DNA from: Nocardia uniformis NBRC 13702 | GTDB taxonomy: Bacteria; Actinomycetota; Actinomycetes; Mycobacteriales; Mycobacteriaceae | NCBI RefSeq assembly: GCF_001613345.1 | Contig: NZ_BDCE01000046.1 | Span: forward strand, 163,311-227,310 | DNA: 64,000 bases | Reading direction: 5' to 3' | In this document: piece by piece, positions 1 to 9,255 of the stretch | How positions within the stretch are numbered: the first letter of the stretch is position 1 | Layout of the letters: each line of letters starts with the position of its first letter | Made by a program: the position numbers and the translations under genes | The notes under the pieces: generated by a model | What the model was told of the DNA's origin: nothing | What the model saw: the letters and a program-made list of their open reading frames with translations, nothing else | Databases searched by the model: none

Positions 1-92
1 TCCAGCGGCCCATCAAAAGGCCGCATACTGGCGCGCAGTCAGCGTCAAACCAGATCGCATCTGCGCCTCGAAAGATCCCGAAAGTCCGGGCC

Positions 93-98
93 TACAAT
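93..98 (+). promoter_or_regulatory. -10 element, probable leaderless promoter
   Basis: TACAAT lies eight bases before the GTG at 107, and there is no Shine-Dalgarno sequence between them. A -10 box at this distance puts the transcription start at or next to the start codon, so the MurG-like gene is probably translated from a leaderless mRNA, which is common in actinomycetes. No convincing -35 is visible. Confidence 0.4.
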
Positions 99-106
99 CT
101 GAATTC

Positions 107-1318
107 GTGAACCGTGACGCGAGCGATGTGGTTTCGGGCGATTCGGCTCCACCTCTGCGGTTGATCGTGTCTGGGGGAGGCACCGGCGGGCATATCTACC
201 CGGCGTTGACGACGATTCGCACCCTGGAGGCTCAGCTTGCCGCGACGGACCGGCAGCTTGACGTGTTGTGGATCGGCACTGCGGGCAGCCTCGAAGCTCG
301 GGTGGCTACAGCCGAGGACGTGCGATTCGAGGCGGTGGCCACCGGCAAGATCCGGCGAGCGGCGAATCCGCTGAAGTTGTTCAGCCGCAGCAACATTCTC
401 GATATGTGCCGGGTTCCCCTCGGGGTGTTGCAGGCTCGTCGTCTCATCGCCCAGTTCGGTCCCGATGTGGTGCTCACGACGGGTGGTTATGTCGCCGTTC
501 CGACCGGGCTCGGGAGCTGGCTGGCTCGGCGCCCTCTGGTCGTCCATGAACAGACGGTCCGTCTGGGCTTGGCTAATCGGCTCTTGTCTCGGTTGGCGAG
601 CCGAATAGCGTTGTCGTCGGGGTCCTCGCTGTCGCTGCTGGGCGGAAAGCTGCGCCACTCGGCTGTGGTGACCGGGAACCCCGTTCGCGCGGAACTGTTC
701 GGCGGCGACGCCGAGGAGGCTGTGTCGGTCCTCGGGCTCGGTGGTTTTGATCGCGGTGTACCTACTGTCTATGTGACCGGCGGTGCCCAGGGCGCGGTGC
801 AGATCAATCGCGTGGTGCGAGAAGTGCTGCCATGGATGCTGGAGCGGGCCAACGTCATTCATCAATGCGGAAAGTCCTCGATCGACGAGCTGACCGATCA
901 TGCCGCGACGCTCGCCCCTGACCTTTCCGGCCGCTACCTGGTGACCGAGTTCGTCGGCCCGGAGCTGGCGGATGTGTTCGACCTGGCCGATGTCGTCATC
1001 TCCCGTAGCGGGGCGGGCACGATCGCGGAGATCACCGCCCTGGGCAAGGCGTCGGTGCTCATCCCGCTGGCCTCGGCCGCGGGCAACGAGCAAGCACACA
1101 ACGCCGGCGTTCTCGCTGAACGCGGCGCTGCGGTAGCACTGCTCGATGAGGTGTCGGCGCACACGTTGCGACAAGCACTCGAACCACTGCTCCGCGACAC
1201 CGAAAAGCGAACCGCCATCGCGCAAAGCGCTCGACTCTGCGGCCATCCCGACGCCGCTGAGCAGCTTGCTCAACTGGTGCTATCGGAAGCCGACCGGCGC
1301 AGGTCGGCCCGCGCCTGA
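107..1318 (+). CDS. MurG-like UDP-N-acetylglucosamine transferase (GT28)
   Basis: 403 aa. MurG transfers GlcNAc from UDP-GlcNAc to lipid I at the inner face of the membrane during peptidoglycan synthesis. The N-terminal glycine loop GGGTGGHIYPAL (about residues 23-34), the TTGGYVAVP motif, the HEQ motif (VVHEQTVRLGLANR), the TGNPVR motif and the C-terminal donor-site motif SRSGAGTIAEI are all present, and the length is a little above the usual 355-390. The gene stands alone among accessory genes and not in a dcw cell-division cluster, so it is probably an extra copy or a MurG-fold enzyme acting on another acceptor. Start GTG 107 follows a TACAAT -10 box. It converges with the 2H gene. Confidence 0.85.
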   Translation: MNRDASDVVSGDSAPPLRLIVSGGGTGGHIYPALTTIRTLEAQLAATDRQLDVLWIGTAGSLEARVATAEDVRFEAVATGKIRRAANPLKLFSRSNILDMCRVPLGVLQARRLIAQFGPDVVLTTGGYVAVPTGLGSWLARRPLVVHEQTVRLGLANRLLSRLASRIALSSGSSLSLLGGKLRHSAVVTGNPVRAELFGGDAEEAVSVLGLGGFDRGVPTVYVTGGAQGAVQINRVVREVLPWMLERANVIHQCGKSSIDELTDHAATLAPDLSGRYLVTEFVGPELADVFDLADVVISRSGAGTIAEITALGKASVLIPLASAAGNEQAHNAGVLAERGAAVALLDEVSAHTLRQALEPLLRDTEKRTAIAQSARLCGHPDAAEQLAQLVLSEADRRRSARA

Positions 1319-1476
1319 AGGTGGCGCTGGGCACCGAATTCGATGAGCGCAAGGCAGCGTTGGAACGCGCTGGCTAAGCCACCGAACGGATCAGGGACCC
1401 CCTCGGTCGCCGAGGTAGAGCGATACTTTGGGCCGGGTTCGCTCGTCGCAGGGTCGCTGTAGCGCGGCCAGATTAG

Positions 1477-2139
1477 TTACCCGCGCGCTGTTCGGGGGCT
1501 ACCGGGTTCCGTTGCGTCGACGGCTCCAGCTCGCTGGTCGCCTACCCCGATGGCGCGTTGTGTGTTCAGGTTCCACGAAAGCCCGTCGTCGCCGAAGGTA
1601 TCGGTGTCTACCAGCAAAATCTGCCCGACCACTTCGGTGACCGGGTCAACCGAGGTCGACCAGTGCGCGGTATCGACTGTGCGGCGGCCGTAGCCGAGAG
1701 AGATGTGCGGGCGCTTCTCTACGGCGACCCGGGCGCCGTAGACCGATTGCAGCGCGTCCCCGGCGGCATCGGCCAGAGCGAGTAGTTCCGGTGTGGGATC
1801 CATGCGCACGACGACACTGTTGGTGGTGGCTTCGGCCCGCATTGGGGTGAGGGTGACCGGGTCGAGTCTGGAGACTGCTGTGCTCAGGGCCGTGTGCAGG
1901 TCGCCCCAGCTGCCAGGGACGGTCGCGGCGGTCGGGATGTCGGCCCACGCCAGCGTCACGTGCCAGAACTGGCGAACCACGGGCCGAGTGATGTCCTGCC
2001 AGTCCGGTCGCCATTGCGCCACGGGCCCAGACTCGGCGACCAGCGACGCGCACAGTGCATCCAGCGCCGGGCCGGGCGTGATGTAGACGTGCGGGCGGCT
2101 ACCCGTGGGTGCCCACACCCGCTCCCCGAAATCTTGCAT
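1477..2139 (-). CDS. 2H phosphoesterase superfamily protein (2'-5' RNA ligase-like)
   Basis: 220 aa. The two HxT/S motifs that define 2H phosphoesterases are visible: HVTLAW and, about 90 residues later, HISLGYG. Family members hydrolyse 2',3'-cyclic phosphate or 2'-5' phosphodiester bonds in RNA or cyclic nucleotides. The ATG at 2139 is chosen because GGAGGGGTAAGG sits just before it; an upstream in-frame ATG at 2187 lacks a site. It is the last gene of a minus-strand trio (2H, EEP phosphatase, 2H). The substrate is unknown. Confidence 0.75.
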   Translation of the reverse strand: MQDFGERVWAPTGSRPHVYITPGPALDALCASLVAESGPVAQWRPDWQDITRPVVRQFWHVTLAWADIPTAATVPGSWGDLHTALSTAVSRLDPVTLTPMRAEATTNSVVVRMDPTPELLALADAAGDALQSVYGARVAVEKRPHISLGYGRRTVDTAHWSTSVDPVTEVVGQILLVDTDTFGDDGLSWNLNTQRAIGVGDQRAGAVDATEPGSPRTARG

Positions 2140-2238
2140 CCTTACCCCTCCAATACCCGTCGCTGGCGCGGACAGCATGCACGCCAATGTAATTCGGTGT
2201 CGCAGATCCGGTAAACCACCTCCCTGGGCGCACGGGGA

Positions 2239-3246
2239 TCAGGGTGGGGTATCGCCGAGCTGAACATGCGCGAGTACCGGCAGATGGTCTGACGCGCGCT
2301 TGGCCGCGTCGGTCGATATGGCCTCGAAGCCCGCCACGCGGCCACGGAAGTGATGGGTGCCGTAGATGCGATCCACCCGCCGCGGTGGGTGCCGGTCGGT
2401 CGGCCAATGCCCTGTCGAGCACTCCAGCGGGCGTCCGGCCTCGACCGCAGTATCAATCAACTGCCCGAACTGCGGATCGACCAGGATCCGGTCGGCACGG
2501 CGGTCCCCACGCACCCCCGAGGCGGTCGGGTCGAGCTGATGCACCCGATCCGGGAACCAACCGGTGCCCGGATAGGGGTCGGGGTCTGACCACGTGGTCG
2601 GCTGCCACGGCCGCCGCCAGCGCCGCGACCACGGCACCCCCACCCGCGACGCCGGAAGAGAATTCGAGTCGCAGCCGATCAACGTCGGAACGTTGCCGTT
2701 GTTCGCGATCCACGCGATCTGGTACGCCTCGGAGATCCGCCATTGAGGATCGAACACATCGGCATGCCAGGAACACGCCCGCATCCGTGAGCCGCCGTAG
2801 TCCAGTTCGACGGCGGCCAGGCAATGCCATAGGCGGGAGCGGCCACGCCCATAAGACTGGAATGTGCCGGGCACGGCCTCGATGTCGGGTCGCCACATCA
2901 AGCCCACGTAGAAGCGGTGGCCTGTACGGCTGGCCCAGCTCTCGGCGCGGGCCACGGCCACATGCTTCGACGTCGGCGCCGCGTCCCACGGCGGCTGCGT
3001 ATGGAAACAGGTCATGCCACAGGCGTCGGCCAGCTGGATCAGCTCTCGCGCGGCTGCTTCCTCGCTGGTGGCGACGATCTCCTGCACACTCCAGCTGTGC
3101 GCGCGCTGCTCGGCGGGTGCGTCGGCCTGCGTCAGCACCCTCACCTGGAGGTCACGCCGGTCCCGCAGCTCCTGGTCCAGGCCCGGGTCGCCCAGTCCAC
3201 GGTTGAGCAGGTTCGCACTACCGTGGACGATAAGTTCACCCGGCAC
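2239..3246 (-). CDS. Endonuclease/exonuclease/phosphatase (EEP) family protein
   Basis: 335 aa. The order of motifs fits the Mg-dependent EEP fold (DNase I, AP endonuclease, phosphatases): an early Asn in HGSANLLNRG, then LIGCDSNSLP in place of the usual GDFN, then RVDRIYGT, and the terminal SDH in ASDHLPVLAHV. The canonical metal-binding Glu near residue 40 is not obvious; E at 'SVQEIVAT' is a candidate. The GTG at 3246 follows GAGGGGGAGC. It lies between two 2H phosphoesterase genes on the same strand, which suggests a joint role in breaking down or repairing nucleic acid or nucleotide products. Confidence 0.7.
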   Translation of the reverse strand: MPGELIVHGSANLLNRGLGDPGLDQELRDRRDLQVRVLTQADAPAEQRAHSWSVQEIVATSEEAAARELIQLADACGMTCFHTQPPWDAAPTSKHVAVARAESWASRTGHRFYVGLMWRPDIEAVPGTFQSYGRGRSRLWHCLAAVELDYGGSRMRACSWHADVFDPQWRISEAYQIAWIANNGNVPTLIGCDSNSLPASRVGVPWSRRWRRPWQPTTWSDPDPYPGTGWFPDRVHQLDPTASGVRGDRRADRILVDPQFGQLIDTAVEAGRPLECSTGHWPTDRHPPRRVDRIYGTHHFRGRVAGFEAISTDAAKRASDHLPVLAHVQLGDTPP

Positions 3247-3289
3247 GGTCGCTCCCCCTCGCTCGCTTCCGTCCAACTCTTGCCCGCCA

Positions 3290-3946
3290 TCATGTATCCG
3301 ATCTCAGAGCGGGGCCGAGGGGAAACGACTCCAGAGTTTCCCACGTGAGCTGTCCGGCTGCTTGGTCGATCGCGACTTCGACCAGCTCGACCCGCGGCAG
3401 ATACAACGGGGCGCCCGCGGGGTCGATCTGGCGCAGCTTCTTGTTGATCGGGTCGCTGTCGGTGGTCGCGGTGCCGTATCCGAGCGAGACGTGGGCTTTG
3501 CTGACCGGGAACGCCGTCGAGTCCGGTCCACGTACCGATTGGACCGCACCTCGCAGGCGCCGATGGATGTCGGTGGTCAGTGGGGCGGCGGGTGAAACGT
3601 CGATGAGCGGGCCGGAGCGGTAGCAGTAGCAGCTGCCCGCGCGGCCGAGGTAGGCCGGGACGCCGTCGAGCGCGCGGTGCACCGCCTCGACCAGCCCCGC
3701 GCGTTCCCCGGCAGGGATGTCGGCGGCGACGCGATCGGTCACGCATTCGAGGGTGACGTGCAGGTAGTCCGAGTCCAGCAGGGTGATCGGCTCGTCGAGC
3801 ACCGCCGCACGCCAGCGGGAAATCAGTTCGGCGAGTTCGTGGTTGGCGGGCAGGCTCAGATCCACGGGTGCGTAGAACTGGAGCAGCGTGACTGCCTCGG
3901 GCCACGGGTCGGTCCCGAGTTGGAAGGTGTACGACTGCACGGGCAC
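3290..3946 (-). CDS. Second 2H phosphoesterase-like protein
   Basis: 218 aa from a GTG at 3946; a second in-frame GTG is two codons on. HVTLECV and HVSLGYG are the paired H-x-T/S motifs of the 2H superfamily, about 120 residues apart. The rest differs from the protein at 1477-2139, so this is not a recent duplicate. It is the first gene of the minus-strand trio, 43 bp before the EEP gene, and is divergent from the 467-aa gene at 4083; the 136-bp gap must hold both promoters. Exact start is uncertain because the open frame runs further upstream without coding character. Confidence 0.65.
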   Translation of the reverse strand: MPVQSYTFQLGTDPWPEAVTLLQFYAPVDLSLPANHELAELISRWRAAVLDEPITLLDSDYLHVTLECVTDRVAADIPAGERAGLVEAVHRALDGVPAYLGRAGSCYCYRSGPLIDVSPAAPLTTDIHRRLRGAVQSVRGPDSTAFPVSKAHVSLGYGTATTDSDPINKKLRQIDPAGAPLYLPRVELVEVAIDQAAGQLTWETLESFPLGPALRSDT

Positions 3947-4082
3947 CGAGACTACCGGCCGCACCGGCGATCCCGATTGCGTTCCGGCAAAACAAGATCC
4001 GCCGCTTTCGGCTCCCCGGCCTAGTGGTGCGAGGGCCGCTACACGAGGCGATATGCGCTGTGGCGCTGCTAACCTCGGATCC

Positions 4083-5486
4083 GTGAGCAACACCGGTAAC
4101 CCTGACCTCGGCGGCAGCGAGCAGGCCGGCTCCCCGACCACCTGGACACCGTGGCGCGCGGCGCACGCCTACGCGGCAGCGATGCTCGAGCTGTCGACAT
4201 CTGGTCTCGGCGGGGATGACGGGAACCCCGCGGACTTCGATGTGACGATCATGCTCATCACCTACGCACTCGCCGACTACGCCCGCTCCGAAGGCATTAC
4301 TGTCACCCGGCCCGCCGACCTCGCGGACCTGTCGATCAAGGAATTGTGGCGACGCCTGGCCACCGATCCCCTGATGGCGTCGATTGCGCTGGCGTCGCCG
4401 ACCGATCACGCGGTGGCCCCCGCCGAGGGCGACCCACTGCATGCGCTGTTCCACCGGATGAAAACCGAGGTCGACGCCAACGGACGATCCCACGGTGCGC
4501 GCGGGGGCGAGCAAGCCTGGTACGCGCGCGGTGAGGACGGGCAGGCCCTCGTCGGGTACACGCTATGGACCTACATCCCCCCGGCCGACCGCGACGCCGG
4601 CCGGACACCGCTGCGGTTCCTCACCGCCAAGGCCGAAGGCACCCCAGACGCGCAGGACCCGCTCCCTAATCCGCCCGCGCCGCAAGCGTTCCAGGTGTCG
4701 GAATATATGGCTGCCGACCAGCTGTGGCCCGAGCGCGGCACCGGTCCGTGGGCGGTGCGTGTCATGCAAGGCAATCTCGGAGGCCGGATGCTTCTCATGC
4801 ATTACATGGCCTCGGTCGACGACCGCGATATCGGTGTCCCGGCCGATCTGACCGCCCCGCGTAAACCCGGAGAATCGGCCGACGAGTACGCCCAACGTCA
4901 GCGACTGTCCACGCTGTACCTCGAAACCCATGTGCTCGCCGCCGATTGGAGCCCCACTGTCGCCGACGAGCTGATGCACATCCGACCATCCGACGCTACG
5001 AACGCGGTCGAGGCGATCACCGAAGTCGCCAAGGGATGGTGGACCGCGGCCGGGTACCGCGGCACGATCGACGACCTTGTTCCCGCGATGACGGTGCTGC
5101 TGGATGGGCTGGTCGCACCGGAACGGCGCAGCGACGTGCAGCGCGTGCTGAACGTGATCATCGAGGGCGGGGGCGTCGCCCTGGACCGAGTCAGGCTACG
5201 GCTCATGGGGGCAGCGCAAGGGGCACCGTTCGAGGCGCTGCACCTGGCCGCCGCGTTCACCAGCGCGATGTATCAAAATCGAACCTGCGTCCCCGATCCG
5301 AAAACCGAATCCCTGCGCCTAGCGCAAGAAGGCATGCGCATGGCCGAAGGCAAGTTCGACAAGCCCGAAACCAGCGCACCGGCCTCGATGTCACCCACAC
5401 CGGCGAAGTCGGCTCAGTCGGCGGATGCTCGAAAGAAGGCGGCCCGCAAAACGGCACGCAAGTCACGACGCCAGGGACGCCGATAG
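4083..5486 (+). CDS. Protein of unknown family with basic Ala/Lys tail
   Basis: 467 aa. I do not recognise the family. The protein is soluble, with no signal or membrane segment. The first 430 residues look globular and mainly helical; the last 45 form a basic, low-complexity tail (KKAARKTARKSRRQGRR at the end) like those that bind nucleic acid or act as flexible tethers. GTG 4083 is preferred over the longer frame because a TAACCT -10-like box lies seven bases upstream (leaderless start possible) and codon use before it is not coding-like. It is divergent from the 2H/EEP trio. Confidence 0.6.
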   Translation: MSNTGNPDLGGSEQAGSPTTWTPWRAAHAYAAAMLELSTSGLGGDDGNPADFDVTIMLITYALADYARSEGITVTRPADLADLSIKELWRRLATDPLMASIALASPTDHAVAPAEGDPLHALFHRMKTEVDANGRSHGARGGEQAWYARGEDGQALVGYTLWTYIPPADRDAGRTPLRFLTAKAEGTPDAQDPLPNPPAPQAFQVSEYMAADQLWPERGTGPWAVRVMQGNLGGRMLLMHYMASVDDRDIGVPADLTAPRKPGESADEYAQRQRLSTLYLETHVLAADWSPTVADELMHIRPSDATNAVEAITEVAKGWWTAAGYRGTIDDLVPAMTVLLDGLVAPERRSDVQRVLNVIIEGGGVALDRVRLRLMGAAQGAPFEALHLAAAFTSAMYQNRTCVPDPKTESLRLAQEGMRMAEGKFDKPETSAPASMSPTPAKSAQSADARKKAARKTARKSRRQGRR

Positions 5487-5568
5487 ACCGACCTCGCCGG
5501 TGCGGTTTCGGGATCCCGGCGTGGAGGGCGAGAAGTCACACGCCGTCCAATTGACACTCTCTCGGGTT

Positions 5569-6096
5569 TCACACGCCCGCGGCGCCGTCGGTTGAATCGA
5601 CCTGGGCCAGCAGGATTCTGGAAAAGCGTGAATTGCCGCTGGGCTGTCGGGCGATGAGACTGAATTCGGAAGCAGAACCGGCCACCTCGGCGTCGACTAC
5701 TCCGTTGTCGGTCAGCCATTCCGTCATCTCCACTGCGTTCGCATACGCCGCTGCGGCGCAGTCTCCCTCGCAGGGGAAAATCTCCTGTATCCAGGGAAAA
5801 TAGTGCAGAAACAGCTCGTCGGGCAATGCGCCCCACTCTCGCGCCAACTCGCGTAGCCGTTGTGGTGCGACCTGGATCAGTTGCAGCGCACCCTCATCCG
5901 AGGTCACGTCGTTGCAGACATGACCCACGATCTCCGCTTTCGCTGCCGCCGAAGTCGGGAACGCGGGCGAGAATTCGGCAGTGAGGTCTGGCGGCCAGGC
6001 GATAGCTCGGTACGTGCCGAAATGCCAGTGTTGGGTCCTACCCACAGTTATCACCTTTGTCACTTGATCCTCGGGCCGCCTGCCAGCGCATGTCAT
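5569..6096 (-). CDS. Small protein of unknown family
   Basis: 175 aa. Its ATG overlaps the stop of the gene upstream as ATGA (6093-6096), so the two are translationally coupled. A GTG 33 bp further in is an alternative start. The sequence is acidic and soluble, with a Trp/Tyr-rich stretch (LFLHYFPWIQEIFPCEGD), and no motif that I recognise. It is convergent with the 467-aa gene. Confidence 0.55.
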   Translation of the reverse strand: MTCAGRRPEDQVTKVITVGRTQHWHFGTYRAIAWPPDLTAEFSPAFPTSAAAKAEIVGHVCNDVTSDEGALQLIQVAPQRLRELAREWGALPDELFLHYFPWIQEIFPCEGDCAAAAYANAVEMTEWLTDNGVVDAEVAGSASEFSLIARQPSGNSRFSRILLAQVDSTDGAAGV

Positions 6097-7400
6097 CGCG
6101 GGTCGTACGGGTCGGCGGCGGTGCGCGACCAGCGTTCGCCGATTGACAGTGTCGAGGCGTCGATGGCGTCCGCCGCTGCGAGGTGGGCGTGCAGGATCGT
6201 CGCTGCCGAGGTGATGGCCTGGGCCCAGTCCGGGAGCAGCTGGGGGTAGTCGACCAGGATGGTGCCGTCGCCGTACACCCGATCCCACAGGTCCATGTTG
6301 TCGACGATATTGGCCGCGTTCGAATCGAGGCCGCGTAGGCGTGAGTGGATGGCAACCATGTCGACGGTGTTGAGGTCGTTGGCGTGTTCGGCGTCGGGCA
6401 GCCGTTGCACGCTCGCCTGGCGGTGGATGAGGCCATCCAGTAGACGACATGCCTTGAAGTCGAACCCGGTCTCGTCATCGGTGCTGGCCCACCGGACGAG
6501 TTTGTCTGCCACTTCGCTGACGTAGCCGTCGTGGGCGGTGCTGATGTAGTGGTGCAGCGGGGAGTCGAGGCGTCGCATTTTGTCGTAGATGTCGCCGAAC
6601 AGCGCGCGGATCTCGGGAAGCTTCAGCAGCTCATCGGTGCGTTCGATCATCTCTCTCTGGCTGCGGGGGCCGTGGGGCTCCCCGCCGAGCCAGGACAGAT
6701 GTATGTGTCTGTAGTCATGCGGCCAGGGCGTCACGAGCGTGGCGAATGATCGCAGCGCCGCGAGTTGTACACGCAGCGCACCGGTGGACCCGCCGGGTTG
6801 GAAGTCGGTTCGACCGCCGCTGATCCATCCAGAGGTGGTATCGGCGCATGGCCGCAGTGGTCCCACGCCTGCCATGTAGCAGGCGAAAGTGTCGACGGGT
6901 TCGGCCATCCACCAGATGTGGATCGCCCATAGTTCAGTGGAGCCCCGCCCTTGGGGCACTACTTCGGCCAGCATTCCGGCCGGATGCACCAGCAGGGCCA
7001 TGTTCTTGCCTGCGAGGTCCCCGCGCCACACAGTGGCGAAGCCCTCGTCGTGCAGCCACTCTGCGGCGTCGGCGATGTCGGCGCGACGGGGCAGCTCTCC
7101 GTAGAGAGAGAGTTCGTCAGGGTTCATCCGCCAGTCGGCGACGGTGCCCAGCCAGGCCAGCAGGCTGTAGCGCTGCGGGCCGTCGATGAGGTGCCGGCCT
7201 GCTGGTATGTCCCGTGTGTGCGGGACGCGACTCTCGGGGACCATCCACTGCACTTCGCGGGTCTCGATGTCGCCGGGCGGGGTGAATTCGCGCCGGGAGT
7301 CCGGCGGCGCCTGCAAGTCTCGTCCGTCCCGCGCGCGGCCGTGCTCGACGCGCCAGGCGCGACTGCGACTTTCCCACTGCACCAATTCCGTCAGCCCCAT
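6093..7400 (-). CDS. Protein of unknown family, coupled to the 175-aa gene
   Basis: 435 aa from the ATG at 7400 (MGLTELVQWESRSR); the open frame continues upstream but loses coding character. No membrane segment, signal peptide or catalytic motif is evident. Trp- and His-containing stretches (AIHIWWMAEPVDTF, YRHIHLSWLGGEPHG) suggest a folded enzyme or binding protein. It shares an ATGA junction with the 175-aa gene, so both probably act together. Confidence 0.55.
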   Translation of the reverse strand: MGLTELVQWESRSRAWRVEHGRARDGRDLQAPPDSRREFTPPGDIETREVQWMVPESRVPHTRDIPAGRHLIDGPQRYSLLAWLGTVADWRMNPDELSLYGELPRRADIADAAEWLHDEGFATVWRGDLAGKNMALLVHPAGMLAEVVPQGRGSTELWAIHIWWMAEPVDTFACYMAGVGPLRPCADTTSGWISGGRTDFQPGGSTGALRVQLAALRSFATLVTPWPHDYRHIHLSWLGGEPHGPRSQREMIERTDELLKLPEIRALFGDIYDKMRRLDSPLHHYISTAHDGYVSEVADKLVRWASTDDETGFDFKACRLLDGLIHRQASVQRLPDAEHANDLNTVDMVAIHSRLRGLDSNAANIVDNMDLWDRVYGDGTILVDYPQLLPDWAQAITSAATILHAHLAAADAIDASTLSIGERWSRTAADPYDPR

Positions 7401-7575
7401 GCGTATCGACTCTAGCGATCGACCCGCGACTATCACCACCGATTGCGGCCGGTGACAGTAGACAACGCCGACTGGCACCACCCGAGCCCGCACGACATTC
7501 GACCCGATTGAGGAGGTTTGGTGCGCCCGGACGGCGCGCCTGATAGATCAATGATCCTCGGTGACGGGCGGCCCG

Positions 7576-8535
7576 CTAGAGGCTTGTGCGGGTGAGCAGC
7601 AGATCGGTCTGGCCAGTGATGGCGGAGTCAATGGCGGTCGGGCTCAACGCCATTGGGTGGCGCGCAGCGACTGTCACATCCTCGGGTGCGTAGGAGTTGT
7701 GCACCTTGTACGCGTGGAAGCCGTTGTCTGTCATCGGTTTAAGCACACTTTCGGCGGTGTGGCCGTCGCGGGCTAGCCATTGCGGAGTGATCTCGGTGAG
7801 GATTTCGCAGTCCGCGCGCAGCTGGGGAATCAGCCGCGCCAGTTGCGCCAGGACGGTACTCTCCGCGCCTTCGACGTCGATTTTGATCACACGGGCATTG
7901 GCCAGATCGCCGCGATCGAGGATGTCCGCCAAAGGCAGCCCATCGGCGGTGATCTCCGATGCGGGGTTCTCGAGGGGCCTCGTGGTGATAGCCCCGGTAT
8001 TTCCACGATCGGGCAGGTACAGCTGTATCGGTCCGTGTTCGGCGGCGACGGCTGCGGGCACGACCCGCACATTGCCACAGTGATTGAGCGCCAAGTTGAT
8101 CCGAAGCTGCTCGAGTGCTGCGGGCGTGGGTTCCACGGCGACGACTCTGCCGGTGGGACCTACCCGGCGTGAGGCGAGCACGCTGTACCAGCCTCCGGCC
8201 GCGCCGATGTCGATGAACCCGTCACCGGGTCGTAGGCGCGCGGAGATTAGCGTGGAAAGGCATGGCTCCCAACATCCCTGGACATAGATCGTCCTCGGTA
8301 TGAAGTCGATGGTTGTCGGGATGTGGAATTGTCCATGGTGTCGAGTGCGGACAACCCGTGGTGGGCGGGGATTTTGGCGCAGGCCGACGTCGAGCCATTC
8401 ACGCACCAGCGCCCGCTTGAGCGCTGTTCCTGTGCCGTAGCGAACCCACCAGCGGGCCGCGATCAACAACGGCGTCCATGGCGGTGGCCACAGAACCGTG
8501 TCCTGCCACGGAGGCCGGGACGTCAGTGAAGGCAT
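7576..8535 (-). CDS. FkbM-family SAM-dependent methyltransferase
   Basis: 319 aa. The SAM-binding motif FIDIGAAGGWYSVLAS followed by VVAVEPTPAALEQLR (acidic ribose-binding residue) and VIKIDVEGAESTVL (the FkbM signature DVEGAE) identify an FkbM-type O-methyltransferase, here with a long N-terminal extension of about 90 residues. Such enzymes methylate sugars, polyketide hydroxyls or glycolipids. It stands alone between a 70-aa gene and the unknown pair, so the acceptor cannot be told. Confidence 0.8.
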   Translation of the reverse strand: MPSLTSRPPWQDTVLWPPPWTPLLIAARWWVRYGTGTALKRALVREWLDVGLRQNPRPPRVVRTRHHGQFHIPTTIDFIPRTIYVQGCWEPCLSTLISARLRPGDGFIDIGAAGGWYSVLASRRVGPTGRVVAVEPTPAALEQLRINLALNHCGNVRVVPAAVAAEHGPIQLYLPDRGNTGAITTRPLENPASEITADGLPLADILDRGDLANARVIKIDVEGAESTVLAQLARLIPQLRADCEILTEITPQWLARDGHTAESVLKPMTDNGFHAYKVHNSYAPEDVTVAARHPMALSPTAIDSAITGQTDLLLTRTSL

Positions 8536-8638
8536 TGCTCCGACGATATCGGCGTTCCGGTCGGGGCGCAGCGCATAAGAGTTCGGCTACCGATTCTGTT
8601 CCAGGACGTGAGATTGGCTGCGTTGGACGAGGTTCCGG

Positions 8639-8851
8639 TCACCTGGCGGCGTCGCGGGCGGCGAGCACAGCTCGGGCAACGGTCAACTTCCATTCGCCGC
8701 TCCAACGCTGCTCGTGATCGCTGAGAATGTCCTCGATCACCTCGACGTGGTAGGGCACCTCCGCTGGCAGCCCCGCAGCCGCCAGCACCAGCTGGGCGGC
8801 CAGCAGGTCTTGGTGCAGCCAGCCCAACGCCTCACCTATCGGGTCCGACAT
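8639..8851 (-). CDS. Small hypothetical protein
   Basis: 70 aa, starting at the ATG at 8851 behind GGAGAG. The sequence is helical and amphipathic (EALGWLHQDLLAAQLVLAAAG) and acidic in the middle. No family recognised. It lies upstream of the FkbM gene on the same strand. Confidence 0.45.
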   Translation of the reverse strand: MSDPIGEALGWLHQDLLAAQLVLAAAGLPAEVPYHVEVIEDILSDHEQRWSGEWKLTVARAVLAARDAAR

Positions 8852-9255
8852 GCACTCTCCAACGAACGGTAGTAGTCGCGAGTCCGAAATCCGGCACGCT
8901 CCATTGCACAGTAGATCGAACCCGCGCGTCCTCACCTCGGCGGGGCGTAGAAGTTCCTGTGAGACAGCGCAGTAGGTGGGCATGCCACAGTGGCACGAGC
9001 TCAGAGGCAATCAGAAATATCACCGATCAAACAACGCCGGACAGTGCGCGGACGCACACTCGTGTCGCCGCTCGGAACCACCTATGCGGTGCGCGTCCAA
9101 TCCAGGCATGGACACAGATTCCGAATCCGCCGCCGATTGCCGCGCCACAAAGCGGGTGTAGAGCAGCTCGAAGCATTCGCGCGACCCCCTGCTGTGGTCG
9201 CTAAGACCCTCTGACTCTGTGCGTATTGCGAGCGCTGTCGGCAACGGCTTCGATC
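8852..9255. other. Intergenic stretch without a convincing gene
   Basis: About 400 bases in which all open frames are short, lack ribosome binding sites and show no recognisable protein. It leads into a scar of degraded mobile-element sequence at 9256-9604. Confidence 0.5.

Noticed and set aside
92..1273. 393-codon minus-strand open frame
   Set aside because: It is antisense to the MurG-like gene, whose motifs are complete; the product is low-complexity Arg/His-rich, typical of a shadow frame in GC-rich DNA.
3141..4514. 457-codon minus-strand open frame
   Set aside because: It overlaps the second 2H gene and the 467-aa gene in a wrong frame and has no family features.
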